A stretch of DNA of 64,000 nucleotides from Berkiella sp964606325 (GTDB lineage Bacteria; Pseudomonadota; Gammaproteobacteria; Berkiellales; Berkiellaceae). The notes beneath the pieces were generated by a model, which did not search any database, was not told the DNA's origin, and worked only from the letters and a program-made list of their open reading frames with translations. The DNA is taken from assembly GCA_964606325.1 (NCBI GenBank), contig CAZSGE010000001.1, positions 62,001 to 126,000 of the forward strand, written 5' to 3'. Every line of letters starts with the position of its first letter. The stretch's first letter is position 1. The position numbers and the translations under genes are program-made. Shown piece by piece: positions 18,064-26,973 of this stretch.

Positions 18064-18144
18064 GACGAGACTTGCTTAAGGCCTTGAATTTAGTATGTGC
18101 ACTGGTTATGCTGGTAAGACATCTCACCTGATGAGTAAAATATC

Positions 18145-18396
18145 ATGTTAAAAGACAAACATAATGTTCGAACTGATTACCATGAGTTACTTTCCTCAAC
18201 TGGCTCGGTTTTCCCCGTTGTGCGCTATTCCCGCTTATTCAAAGCGATGATTGTTTTTATGCTTGGTTTTGTCTCTGGTATCATTTATTCCAAGGCAGCT
18301 GTTTCGTTTCGCAGTGAAACAATCGCTTTTTCCTCTGTTAATGAAAACAGTGTGCAGTCTCAAGCAGATAAGCTTCGCGCATCTTCAAAAGCATAA
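18145..18396 (+). CDS. Small putative membrane protein
   Basis: 83 residues with one clear hydrophobic segment (about 34-52, MIVFMLGFVSGIIYSKAAV) between polar ends, so possibly a single-pass inner-membrane protein. No recognised family. The ribosome site is weak, and the 3' end overlaps the convergent lpxH gene by 37 bases. The membrane segment argues for a real gene; the poor start signal argues against it. Confidence 0.4.
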   Translation: MLKDKHNVRTDYHELLSSTGSVFPVVRYSRLFKAMIVFMLGFVSGIIYSKAAVSFRSETIAFSSVNENSVQSQADKLRASSKA

Positions 18397-19154
18397 CTAT
18401 CCACCGTTTCGATGTCTTTGTTATGGGAATAAGTAGCCAACGTAATTTTAGTTGGTGTGCTTATGATAAAACTTGCTTTATGATGCCAATCGCCTAAAAC
18501 AAAACGTAGCAAATTTTGATTGCAAATTTCCAAGGTGTGGAATTTGGGGCGGTGAACATGCCCATGCAATAAATATTTTACATTATGCTCAGTCATGACA
18601 TCCATGACTGTTTGTGGGCAAACATCTAATATATCGAGCTTTTGCTTTTGTTGATATTGTTGGCTTTTGGCTCGTAATTTATTGGCAATGTTGGCGCGGG
18701 TTTTTTTAGGCAACAGTAAAAATAATGCTTTGGTAATCGGGTGTTGCGCAAATTTTCTATAGCGCTGATAAGCAATGTCTTGAGAGCATAATTTATCGCC
18801 ATGCGTTAAGAGAAACGGCTTACCATGTAACTGTATCATGCAAGGATCGGGTAGCTTTTGAATTTGTGCTTTTTTTAGAAAATCACCTTGCAATAAGAAA
18901 TCGCGATTACCAGCCATAAAGTAAAGTTTTATACCTTTATCCGCTAAGGCTTTAAAAGCGCAAGCAATTTTGTCATGGAAGGTGGTTTGCAAGTCATTGC
19001 CAACCCACACATCGAATAGATCACCTAAGATATAAATATTTTGTGCCGTTAAAGCTGGGCCTTGCAAAAATTGAAAAAACAAATTTTGCAAGGCCTCATC
19101 ATGTGCACTTAAATGCAGATCGGAAATGAAAATCGTTGCATTAGATTCAAGCAA
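18360..19154 (-). CDS. lpxH: UDP-2,3-diacylglucosamine diphosphatase LpxH
   Basis: Calcineurin-like metallophosphoesterase of lipid A synthesis that releases UMP to give lipid X. Metal-binding motifs in order: FISDLHLS, GDLFDVWVGND, GNRDFLL, LTHGDKLC and LLHGHVHRP. TTG 19154 is proposed (264 residues): it overlaps the ppiB stop and gives an N-terminus like E. coli LpxH (240 residues). Longer in-frame starts would run more than 30 codons into ppiB. An RBS-like AAAGG lies upstream. The C-terminal 20 residues exceed the usual length. Confidence 0.92.
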   Translation of the reverse strand: MLESNATIFISDLHLSAHDEALQNLFFQFLQGPALTAQNIYILGDLFDVWVGNDLQTTFHDKIACAFKALADKGIKLYFMAGNRDFLLQGDFLKKAQIQKLPDPCMIQLHGKPFLLTHGDKLCSQDIAYQRYRKFAQHPITKALFLLLPKKTRANIANKLRAKSQQYQQKQKLDILDVCPQTVMDVMTEHNVKYLLHGHVHRPKFHTLEICNQNLLRFVLGDWHHKASFIISTPTKITLATYSHNKDIETVDSYAFEDARSLSA

Positions 19155-19647
19155 GGATTTCAACCTTTTCGATAACAACGTCATTAGCTGGTACATCATC
19201 GTGGCCAGCTTTTGAGCCAGTTTTGACTTTAGCAATCTTGTTGACCACATCCATACCATTAATCACTTTGCCAAATGCGCAATAGCCCCAGCCTTGCGGG
19301 GTAGGTGATTTATGATCTAAAAACAGATTATCACTCACATTGATAAAAAACTGTGAAGAAGCAGAATGCGGATCGCTGGTGCGAGCCATTGAAATGGTGC
19401 CTATCTTGTTACTGAGGCCAGTGTTTGCTTCATTTTGTATGGGAGGCAAACCCTTTTTTGATGTCATGTTTGCTTCAAATCCGCCGCCTTGAATCATAAA
19501 GCCATCAATCACGCGATGAAAAATGGTATTCTCGTAGAACCCTTGGTTAACATATTCTAAGAAGTTCTCAACCGTTTTAGGCGCGGCTTCTTTATCAAGC
19601 TCAAGGGTGAAAGGGCCGTAATTGGTGTGAAATACGATTTTTTCCAT
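19147..19647 (-). CDS. ppiB: Peptidyl-prolyl cis-trans isomerase B (cyclophilin)
   Basis: A 166-residue cytoplasmic cyclophilin that speeds proline isomerisation during folding. Active-site blocks: FHRVIDGFMIQGGGFE (catalytic Arg), then ISMARTSDPHSASSQFFIN and FGKVINGMDVVNKI. Without a signal peptide it is the PpiB rather than the periplasmic PpiA type. It overlaps lpxH by 8 bases, so the pair is likely an operon. Confidence 0.96.
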   Translation of the reverse strand: MEKIVFHTNYGPFTLELDKEAAPKTVENFLEYVNQGFYENTIFHRVIDGFMIQGGGFEANMTSKKGLPPIQNEANTGLSNKIGTISMARTSDPHSASSQFFINVSDNLFLDHKSPTPQGWGYCAFGKVINGMDVVNKIAKVKTGSKAGHDDVPANDVVIEKVEILA

Positions 19648-19779
19648 CTTTAAATACTCGCTATCTTAATAATAAATGGGACTCGCAGTTAATAAGCGCC
19701 ATAGGGTATCATGTCAGGCAATAGACAGCTAGAAATCTAAGAAATTAGTTAAATAACACAGATAAGAGTTTTATATTCT

Positions 19780-21225
19780 ATGACCACCTCTGTTTCAATT
19801 AAATCTCGTTTTTGCCCCAGCCCAACTGGATTAATGCATTTAGGTAACTTAAGAACAGGCTTGTTTAATGTGCTGCTTGCCAAATCGCACAGCGCCAAAC
19901 AGCACATGGCGACCTTTCTGTTAAGAATCGAAGATACCGATTTAGTGCGATCAGAACAAGAATTTGCACATAAATTGATGGAAGATTTGCTGTGGTTAAA
20001 CCTCGATTGGCAAGAAGGCCCAGAGCGTGGCGGCGAACATGCGCCTTATTTGCAATCACAGCGCTCTGGCATATATCAAAAATATTACCAGCAGCTGATT
20101 CAAAACAACCAGGCATATTGGTGTTTTTGCACGGAAATGGAATTAGCCATTACTCGCAAAACGCAATTACAATCTGGTATAGCGCCACGTTACCCGGGTA
20201 CTTGTCGGCATTTAACGCCTGAACAAATTGCACACAAGCGTGCTAAGGGTATAAAGCCAGCATTACGATTTAGAATTCCAGACAACGAAACAATCCATTT
20301 TGAAGATTTTATTCAAGGCCCAAGAACGTTTGCAACCAATGATATTGGTGATTTCATTATTGAAAAGGCCGATGGCTCAGCTTCATTTATGTTTTGTAAT
20401 GCAGTAGATGATGCGTTAATGCAAGTAACGCATGTCATGCGCGGTGAAGATCATTTAACCAATACTCCACGACAATTATTGGTGCTAAAAGCACTTGGCC
20501 TACCCATTCCTGCTTATGGCCATATGCCGCTCATATTAGGTTTTGATGGTAAACCTTTGTCTAAACGTAACGGAAGCCAATCGATAGAAGCGTTACGCGA
20601 ACAAGGTTATTTTCCGCTCGCTGTGAATAATTATTTAGCAAGACTTGGACATCATTTTGAAAATGAAAAATTATTATCATTGGATGAATTAGGTCAATAT
20701 TTCGATGTCACTCATATAGGTCGCTCACCTGCGCGTTTTGATTTGGCGCAACTAAAGCATTGGCAAAAAGAAACCGTGTTAACAAAAACAGATGATGAAA
20801 TTAGCAAATGGATTGCACCTTTTGTTTCACCTTTAGTTCCAAGCGATAAAGTTGCACTTTTCACCCAAACGATTAAGCAAAACATTGTTTTACCAGAAGA
20901 TGCTCAAGAATGGGCTAAGCAATTGCTAACCGATGATTGCATTTGGGATGACGATGCTATAGCAAATTTAAATACCGAAGCAGGAAAACTCATTGTCGAT
21001 TGCCTAGCCAATGTCATTGAACAAGAAGGCGATAACTACGCGAATGTTGTTAAGAAAATTACCGAAGTGACAAGTCTAAAAGGTAAAGCGCTATTTTTGC
21101 CGCTTCGTAGTGCTGTCACGGGTAGAAGCTATGGTCCTGAGCTTGCCAAAATTTTCACATTGATGGGTAAGCAGGGTTTACTACAACGGGTAGAATTGAT
21201 CAAAGCCAAGCTCAAGATCGGGTAA
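19780..21225 (+). CDS. gltX: Glutamyl-tRNA synthetase
   Basis: 481 residues; class I synthetase that charges tRNA-Glu. The HIGH-type motif is CPSPTGLMHLGNLRTG and the KMSKS-type motif is GKPLSKRNG. The length and C-terminal anticodon-binding region fit full GltX rather than the truncated GluQ. A Cys-containing insert (CFCTEME...GTCRHL) resembles the GltX zinc region. cysS follows 3 bases later. Confidence 0.96.
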   Translation: MTTSVSIKSRFCPSPTGLMHLGNLRTGLFNVLLAKSHSAKQHMATFLLRIEDTDLVRSEQEFAHKLMEDLLWLNLDWQEGPERGGEHAPYLQSQRSGIYQKYYQQLIQNNQAYWCFCTEMELAITRKTQLQSGIAPRYPGTCRHLTPEQIAHKRAKGIKPALRFRIPDNETIHFEDFIQGPRTFATNDIGDFIIEKADGSASFMFCNAVDDALMQVTHVMRGEDHLTNTPRQLLVLKALGLPIPAYGHMPLILGFDGKPLSKRNGSQSIEALREQGYFPLAVNNYLARLGHHFENEKLLSLDELGQYFDVTHIGRSPARFDLAQLKHWQKETVLTKTDDEISKWIAPFVSPLVPSDKVALFTQTIKQNIVLPEDAQEWAKQLLTDDCIWDDDAIANLNTEAGKLIVDCLANVIEQEGDNYANVVKKITEVTSLKGKALFLPLRSAVTGRSYGPELAKIFTLMGKQGLLQRVELIKAKLKIG

Positions 21226-21228
21226 AGT

Positions 21229-22605
21229 ATGCTGCAAATATATAATACTTTCACGGGTAAAAAAGAAAATTTCACACCGATTAAACCGGGCGAAATATCG
21301 TTATACGTTTGTGGCATAACGGTTTATGATTATTGCCATATTGGTCATGCCCGTGTTTTTGTCGCGTTTGATGTTATTGTGCGATTTTTACGTTCCACCG
21401 GTTGGAAAGTAAAGTATGTCCGCAATATTACCGACATTGACGATAAAATTATTAAACGCGCTAATGAAAATAACGAGCCGATGGAAGCTTTAACCGCACG
21501 TTTTATTCAAGCAATGAATGATGATGCTACCTCGTTAAACGTTTTACCGCCAGATGAAGAACCACGTGCCACGGCGCATATTCCAACCATTATCGATATG
21601 GTGCAAAGATTGCAGAAAAATGGCGTCGCTTACATGGGTGACAACAATGATGTCTATTTTGAAGTTGCGAAATATGCACAATATGGCGAGTTGGCTAAAA
21701 AAAATCTTGACGAGTTGCAAGCGGGGGCGCGCGTTGAAGTCGTCAGCCAAAAGCATTCAAATTTAGATTTTGTATTGTGGAAAAAAGCCAAACCTGAAGA
21801 ACCTCATTGGGATTCACCCTGGGGGCAGGGAAGACCCGGTTGGCACATTGAATGCTCAGCCATGTCCACTGCTTGCCTTGGCGATACTTTTGATATTCAT
21901 GGTGGCGGCTCTGACTTAGTTTTTCCTCATCATGAAAATGAACGAGCGCAATCTGAATGTGCGACAGGTAAACAGTTTGTGAATACCTGGATGCATGTAG
22001 GTTTTGTGCAAGTTGATAAAGAAAAAATGTCTAAGTCGTTGAATAATTTTTTCACCATCAGAGAAGTATTAGCGCAATATGATGCGCAAGTGATTCGTTA
22101 TTTCTTATTGGCAAGCCACTATCGAAGCCCTGTGAACTATTCCAAAGAATTATTAGAGCAAGCGAAGAGTTCGCTTGAGCGACTGTATACAGCTTTACGT
22201 GGTGTAGCGCTTGATGGCTCAATATCAGAGCGCGCAAATGAATTTAAAAAGCGTTTTAACGCTGCGATGAATGATGATTTTAATACGCCTATCGCCATGT
22301 CCGTATTATTTGATTTAGCCACTGCGGTCAATACAGCGCGTAGCAGCAATCATGCTGATCTTGCATCATTGGCGGGTATGCTAAAAGAGCTTGGTGGCGT
22401 ACTAGGTATCTTAGAATCCGATCCAGATATTTACCTTAAAGGTAAAATGGATGCTAAAGATCAAATAGAGCAACTTATTCAAGCGCGTCTTGACGCGCGA
22501 CAATCCAAGAATTGGCAAAAAGCGGACGAAATTCGCCAACAACTTACTGAAATGGGCGTTGTTTTGGAAGACACCCCACAAGGAACTACCTGGCGAAAGG
22601 CATAA
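21229..22605 (+). CDS. cysS: Cysteinyl-tRNA synthetase
   Basis: 458 residues; class I synthetase. Motifs: YVCGITVYDYCHIGHARVF (zinc Cys and HIGH), WHIECSAMS and FPHHENERAQSECATG (zinc ligands), and KEKMSKSLNNFFTI (KMSKS). Length matches the family (about 460). Placed directly after gltX with 3 bases between them; the two synthetases probably share a transcript. The ankyrin gene begins 9 bases after its stop and may be read from the same message. Confidence 0.97.
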   Translation: MLQIYNTFTGKKENFTPIKPGEISLYVCGITVYDYCHIGHARVFVAFDVIVRFLRSTGWKVKYVRNITDIDDKIIKRANENNEPMEALTARFIQAMNDDATSLNVLPPDEEPRATAHIPTIIDMVQRLQKNGVAYMGDNNDVYFEVAKYAQYGELAKKNLDELQAGARVEVVSQKHSNLDFVLWKKAKPEEPHWDSPWGQGRPGWHIECSAMSTACLGDTFDIHGGGSDLVFPHHENERAQSECATGKQFVNTWMHVGFVQVDKEKMSKSLNNFFTIREVLAQYDAQVIRYFLLASHYRSPVNYSKELLEQAKSSLERLYTALRGVALDGSISERANEFKKRFNAAMNDDFNTPIAMSVLFDLATAVNTARSSNHADLASLAGMLKELGGVLGILESDPDIYLKGKMDAKDQIEQLIQARLDARQSKNWQKADEIRQQLTEMGVVLEDTPQGTTWRKA

Positions 22606-22614
22606 AACGGTTTT

Positions 22615-23508
22615 ATGGAGATTATTCATTACTTTGCTAAACGTGGCAAAATCAACGAATTACGCAAAAAACTAAAGGAAGATCCAGATTCACTGGAAGT
22701 AATTGATAAAGATGGTTGGACACCGCTATTTTATGCGGCGAGCGCTAAAAGAAAAGCAGCCGTTCGTTTGTTGCTGAGATTTGGGGCTGACACAGCTTGG
22801 AGTGATATAGAACAGAAAAATATCATTGAAATTGCTAAACACAATGGAAAGCACAATAGTGTTTCGCGCTACATTAAAAGTAAAATTGGGCTTTCAGAAG
22901 CTGAAAAAATCGAAATTGAAACGACATTCAGAGGATTTGCAAAGACCGCATTCCGTAAAGCGAAGCAAAGTGACAAAAAGCTTTTAGTTTTATTGGGGGA
23001 ATCTCATGGTGTTTTTAGAGTCTATCAGGTCGAAAAAATTATCTTAAAGGTTTTGTCTGAATTTGGTCTTTCTCATATTGGGCTTGAAGATAATGATGTT
23101 AAAACTTGTTTGGCACCAATTGATTTATATGCCAAAAATAAATTAAAAATGAAGCTGCATGCTATCGATCACCCGGATAGAGAGACTGTATCTAATTTAG
23201 AACGAGACATATTTATGTCGACTCAAATAAACAAATCAGCTAGCGATAGTGCTGTGATAGTGGGTGGCAAGCACTTAAAAGGGTTATTAGAAAGAATTGA
23301 TTTAAATACCTACCATGTTTTACCTCTGAACTTGTCTGGGTGCTATAAAAATAATTTAAAAGATAGCTCTAGCGAATCTCAATTTTCATATGATAAACAA
23401 AAGGTCATACAATTAAGAGGCAGTATATTCACTGATGCCAAAGCGGTTAGTGCCAAATGGAATGAAAAAGCAAAAACTGTTAAAACTAAAAAGGTCAAAC
23501 CTAAATAG
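22615..23508 (+). CDS. Ankyrin-repeat protein with a C-terminal GESHG (ChaN/TIKI/EreA-like) domain
   Basis: 297 residues. One well-formed ankyrin repeat occupies about 33-62 (DGWTPLFYAASAKRKAAVRLLLRFGAD), flanked by degenerate ones. The C-terminal half has LLVLLGESHG (128-132), IGLEDN (about 155-160) and VIVGGKHLKGLLERI (215-228). A GxxH motif, a following Glu and a later G-x-x-H-L-x-G-L strand-helix resemble the ChaN/TraB-TIKI/erythromycin-esterase superfamily, whose members are metalloproteases, hydrolases or haem binders. This superfamily link is my inference. Basic C-terminus, no signal peptide. Possible effector; function unknown. Confidence 0.7.
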   Translation: MEIIHYFAKRGKINELRKKLKEDPDSLEVIDKDGWTPLFYAASAKRKAAVRLLLRFGADTAWSDIEQKNIIEIAKHNGKHNSVSRYIKSKIGLSEAEKIEIETTFRGFAKTAFRKAKQSDKKLLVLLGESHGVFRVYQVEKIILKVLSEFGLSHIGLEDNDVKTCLAPIDLYAKNKLKMKLHAIDHPDRETVSNLERDIFMSTQINKSASDSAVIVGGKHLKGLLERIDLNTYHVLPLNLSGCYKNNLKDSSSESQFSYDKQKVIQLRGSIFTDAKAVSAKWNEKAKTVKTKKVKPK

Positions 23509-23545
23509 TTTTTTACAGTGGTAGTGCTCACCTTAAAACCGTTGA

Positions 23546-24415
23546 TTACTTTTTACCTGGCGATTGAGATTTATCTCTTTCTTCTTGGAGGGGGACACTA
23601 AGATTAAATTTTGTTTTGACTTCGCTTAAAGGCGAGCTTGAGCTTTTTTGTTGATGCGTGATGCTAGGTGCCCTGACCCTTATTGTTTGTTGAGGTAGTG
23701 GTTGTTGTGGCTCATCATCGTAAAAAGCTGACATATCCTCATCATCAGAATCGTCCATGCTCGTGGTGCTGGGTGAGCCTGAAGGCGTATTTGACATCGG
23801 CATTGAGCTATTTTGTGCAGTAATATTTGAATCTAGCTCATTTTCATTGTTATCGTCATCCTCTGGCCAGTCTATTTCTTCCGACATTTCATCATGAGAT
23901 GAAATCGTCCTGGTTTTTAATTTACTACTTAGATCATCCATACCAAGGCCTTCGTCATCATACTCCTCTATCTGTATTTTTTTTGGTGCTGATAATGTAG
24001 GAATCGATTTTTGAAGATCATTCATGGCACCAAAATATCTAGCAACAAGTAACTGATCGGGAGGGAATTTAATATTGATACTTTCTTTTGATGTTCCCTG
24101 TCTGATTTTTTCTGTAAGCTCAAAATGCTGATTTAGATATGTCTCATTAAGAGTGGATAATATATTTTTGTCAGATAATATAGTATTAATGGCGTTGTCA
24201 CTCATGCTTATTATATTTTTTAATAATTCACTCATTGTATAGAGTATCATGCTTGCAATATCTTTTTGAATGCCAAGAGACTCAGGTGAATTGTAATTTT
24301 TAAGAAATGCTATAATTTTTTCTTCCATTTGCTGTTTTGTTGTAACTTTTTTCATATCTTCGAGGTTGGCCATTAGGTTGGCCATTTGCTGTTTTTTTTG
24401 ATCTGCATCTAACAT
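23546..24415 (-). CDS. Hypothetical protein with acidic, disordered C-terminal half
   Basis: 289 residues, no recognised family. Residues 1-145 are helical (DQKKQQMANLMANLEDMKKVTTKQQMEE start). The remainder is low-complexity, with Asp/Glu runs (EDDDNNENELD, DDSDDEDMSAFYDDE), Ser/Thr/Pro-rich linkers and a basic end (DKSQSPGKK). AGAGGT sits 7-8 bases before the ATG, which supports the start. It is convergent with the ankyrin/GESHG gene. Disordered acidic tails are seen in some secreted effectors, but no function can be assigned. Confidence 0.6.
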   Translation of the reverse strand: MLDADQKKQQMANLMANLEDMKKVTTKQQMEEKIIAFLKNYNSPESLGIQKDIASMILYTMSELLKNIISMSDNAINTILSDKNILSTLNETYLNQHFELTEKIRQGTSKESINIKFPPDQLLVARYFGAMNDLQKSIPTLSAPKKIQIEEYDDEGLGMDDLSSKLKTRTISSHDEMSEEIDWPEDDDNNENELDSNITAQNSSMPMSNTPSGSPSTTSMDDSDDEDMSAFYDDEPQQPLPQQTIRVRAPSITHQQKSSSSPLSEVKTKFNLSVPLQEERDKSQSPGKK

Positions 24416-25100
24416 GTGTATTACCTCTGGATAAATAGTCTGATTCTATTTTTATCATATGTTTAAAAAAATCCTTCAACAAGTTTTTCTTGTTTAGTGC
24501 AGATAAGCGTTATGTCAAATGTTTTAATTTTAATCAGTATATTTAACAAGAATGGGATCTCTCATTTAATTCTTTGCGAATTTGTATTTCTTTTGGTCGT
24601 ATTTTTTTCAGTTGTAGGTTGCACAGATTTGAGGCTCTTTACCCTAACCTCATCTAGCCGTTGCTCTAAACTTTATTGTTCTCTTCAAACCTTAATTTTT
24701 TATTCTTTCAAATTTATATTTTAACCTGTGTGCTCAATTGTTATAGAACGTTTGCTGATAGGTCTGATATTATTATCGAGCATGCGTGTATTTTCTCTTA
24801 CTATAAGTGATGATTTAATCGCAAAGTAAATAAAATATGAACTATGATGTTTTTTGTTTATCAGAAAAAGCACTCAAAGAAATCAAAAACCAATTTTAAC
24901 ATTTTTCAATTTGGATGCGATCAAAAATCAAGTGCAACAAGCGATTGATGCACATTACGGACAATAACTGGAAGTACTATCAGTTATTGAGGCCCTGTTT
25001 GTTGCAGTTTGACCAACAGGGCTTTTTTTTGATTTTTATTGCTCTAGGCTCTTTTGAATTATTGGTATGCGCATATACTAATAATAACAATTTAACTTGG
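24416..25100. other. Gene-poor stretch with tandem hairpins
   Basis: About 685 bases with no convincing gene. A 75-codon hydrophobic frame at 24497-24724 has no ribosome site and unusual composition. Between 24837 and 24967 short frames in different phases (MNYDVFCLSEKALKEIKNQF and ...AIDAHYGQ) could be remnants of a decayed gene. The notable content is a pair of hairpins at 24962-25030, listed separately. Confidence 0.5.
24962..25030 (+). terminator. Two consecutive hairpins ending in a T-run (rho-independent terminator, possible sRNA end)
   Basis: CAATAACTG (24962-24970) pairs perfectly with CAGTTATTG (24981-24989). GCCCTGTT (24992-24999) pairs with AACAGGGC (25015-25022), followed by eight T. 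The second is a textbook rho-independent terminator, but no gene is recognised upstream. The transcript it ends may be a small RNA, a decayed gene, or an attenuated leader for the small gene at 25101. Confidence 0.8.
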
Positions 25101-25268
25101 ATGAAACTGATGCAAAAACGTCACGTAAAGTGGATTTTGACATTGTTCATGGTGATACTGACCGTTTGTGCGTTTATTGTTGTGCAGTATACCGGTGATG
25201 AATATAGTTATGCCCCCCCAGGCATGAAAGGGTATCAAGAACTCATGCAGCAAGCCTTAAATGATTAA
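25101..25268 (+). CDS. Small single-pass membrane protein
   Basis: 55 residues from ATG 25101; a second ATG at 25110 is as likely, since GGA lies 8 bases upstream. One transmembrane segment (KWILTLFMVILTVCAFIVV) and a polar tail with YSYAPPGMKGYQELMQQ. A longer frame from 24915 is rejected because it would run through the terminator at 24992-25030. No family recognised. It converges with the DUF4124 gene 10 bases away. Confidence 0.42.
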   Translation: MKLMQKRHVKWILTLFMVILTVCAFIVVQYTGDEYSYAPPGMKGYQELMQQALND

Positions 25269-25278
25269 ATGACATGCA

Positions 25279-25722
25279 TTAATTACTTGGATTACAAAAC
25301 TTTTGTACTGCCGCTTTAGTTTTTATAATTTCTTGTGTGCGTTGCTCATCGGTTAAAAAAGTAACTATGCCCGTTTTTGAATCTTGTAATCTGATACGGG
25401 GTTTTGATTCAATTTCTTGTAAATACTGTTTAGAGCGCTCGCAATTGATTTTATAGGCTTCTAGTGTTTGCGCATCTAACGGTTCTTTTTTTTCTTGGGT
25501 ATTAGTTGATGTTTCAGTGGTTTCTTTTTTATCAGTCGAGGGTGTCGTTGTGCTGTCGTGGGTTGCAGGTCCAATTCTAGGTTTTACCACAACTGCATTA
25601 CCATCAGCGGGTGGTTCTTGACTAAAATGCGTTTCACCTTGTGCGTCTTTATACTCATAAATTTTAGCTTGGAGTGAGAGTGACGCTAGTAATGCGCAAA
25701 TAAAGATAATGCTATTTTTCAT
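25279..25722 (-). CDS. DUF4124 domain-containing exported protein
   Basis: 147 residues. ATG 25722 is chosen: it gives a signal peptide (MKNSIIFICALLASLSLQA), AAGG lies upstream, and it overlaps the end of the preceding gene by 11 bases. The mature start KIYEYKDAQGETHFSQEPPADG is the DUF4124 signature, which is common in gammaproteobacterial envelope proteins. A Thr/Ser/Lys-rich linker and a conserved-looking helical C-terminus (YKINCERSKQYLQEI, two Cys) follow. Role unknown. Confidence 0.75.
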   Translation of the reverse strand: MKNSIIFICALLASLSLQAKIYEYKDAQGETHFSQEPPADGNAVVVKPRIGPATHDSTTTPSTDKKETTETSTNTQEKKEPLDAQTLEAYKINCERSKQYLQEIESKPRIRLQDSKTGIVTFLTDEQRTQEIIKTKAAVQKFCNPSN

Positions 25723-26032
25723 CTTTTTTGGCCTTGTTTTCGAGTTCTTGTTTGATATCTTCATCTTTAATCATGACCAATCTATTGGCGTGAGCAAAAT
25801 CGATAATATGCGCATAAAGTTCAGGGTGAATGTCTTTAAGCGCCGTATCTAGCAAAATACACCGGTGTCCACGAATAAAGGATGGCCTTAATAAGGGAGA
25901 ATAGTAAATTCTTTGATTTTTAAAAGTGGATAAATTGCCACACACACGCTCAGCCCAATCCGACGGCCTGAAGGTTTTGCCTTCAGTCGTGACTCCTTCA
26001 ATCATAATTTTCGGCGTTTTTGGTTTTGCCAT
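25712..26032 (-). CDS. DUF3579 domain-containing protein
   Basis: 106 residues from ATG 26032. IMIEGVTTEGKTFRPSDWAERVCGNLSTF is the DUF3579 signature, found in beta- and gammaproteobacteria, with YYSPLLRPSFIRGHRCILLDTALKDIHPELY following. An upstream start at 26077 would add 15 residues not typical of the family. It is cotranscribed with the DUF4124 gene and divergent from pssA. Function not established for the family. Confidence 0.75.
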   Translation of the reverse strand: MAKPKTPKIMIEGVTTEGKTFRPSDWAERVCGNLSTFKNQRIYYSPLLRPSFIRGHRCILLDTALKDIHPELYAHIIDFAHANRLVMIKDEDIKQELENKAKKDEK

Positions 26033-26190
26033 TGAGTAACGTTTTTCTAGATTTGCGGTATACTGGGCGACACACATATATAGTAGTATAAACGGATAAA
26101 TGACCTCTCGCGCTTTAATAGTTAACTTACATACATTGTTCGTTTTATACAGTGTCCAATGCTAGAATTAAATTCAGTGAAAAGTGAGTA

Positions 26191-26973
26191 ATGGTGATGC
26201 TGCCTGAACAAAAAGAACCTGAACAAACTGAAATGCATCGTAGTAAAGGGATCTATCTTTTACCCAATTTATTTACGACCACGGCACTGTTTGCAGGGTT
26301 CTATGCGATTGTTGCCGCTATGCGTGGTGATTTTGAGCAGGCTGCAATAGCGATTTTTATTGCCATGATTATGGATGGTATTGATGGACGAGTTGCTCGC
26401 CTTACCAACACACAAAGTGCGTTTGGAGCAGAATATGATAGTTTGGCGGATGTGGTTTCTTTTGGAATTGCACCGTCCTTAGTCGCATATAGCTGGGGCT
26501 TATCCAGCCTTGGAAAGTTGGGTTGGCTAGCCGCATTTTTCTATGCTGCAGCAACTGCTTTACGTTTAGCCCGCTTTAATTCTCGAATTGGTAAAGATGA
26601 TAAAAAATGGTTTCAAGGTTTACCTTGTCCTTCGGCAGCCGGTTTAATTGCCGCTATGGTGTGGGTGGCTCATGATTATGGCATGCCAGGACATCGTTTG
26701 TGGGTTATTGCTGCAATTGTGACTTTAATCACAGGCGCATTAATGGTGAGCAATTTTAAATACTATAGTTTTAAAGATATTGATCTTAAGGGGCGTGTAC
26801 CCTTTGTTGCTGTTTTAGCGGTGTTGATTGGTTTTGTGGGTGTTTCGATTGATCCCCCACTTATTCTTTTGGTTGCCTTTTCGATTTATGTTTTTTCTGG
26901 GCCAATAGTGTCATTACGCAGATTGTATCTTGCATGGCGCGGTAAATCTCGCGCAAAAGCGCAGGATCTTTAA
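26191..26973 (+). CDS. pssA: CDP-diacylglycerol--serine O-phosphatidyltransferase
   Basis: 260-residue integral membrane enzyme making phosphatidylserine, the precursor of phosphatidylethanolamine. The CDP-alcohol phosphotransferase motif is complete: Asp62, Asp65-Gly66, Ala69-Arg70, Gly79, Asp83 and Asp87. Several hydrophobic segments follow. This is the membrane (type II) PssA rather than the soluble E. coli type. The holD-like gene starts immediately after its stop, so the two are coupled. Confidence 0.93.
   Translation: MVMLPEQKEPEQTEMHRSKGIYLLPNLFTTTALFAGFYAIVAAMRGDFEQAAIAIFIAMIMDGIDGRVARLTNTQSAFGAEYDSLADVVSFGIAPSLVAYSWGLSSLGKLGWLAAFFYAAATALRLARFNSRIGKDDKKWFQGLPCPSAAGLIAAMVWVAHDYGMPGHRLWVIAAIVTLITGALMVSNFKYYSFKDIDLKGRVPFVAVLAVLIGFVGVSIDPPLILLVAFSIYVFSGPIVSLRRLYLAWRGKSRAKAQDL

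Noticed and set aside
18360..19259. Longest frame of lpxH beginning inside ppiB
   Set aside because: The first 35 residues are antisense-free but unlike any LpxH, and the metal-binding FISDLHL should lie near the N-terminus.
24497..24724. A 75-codon hydrophobic frame
   Set aside because: No ribosome site, odd composition, no neighbour support.
24915..25100. Upstream extension of the small membrane protein
   Set aside because: It would translate across a strong rho-independent terminator.
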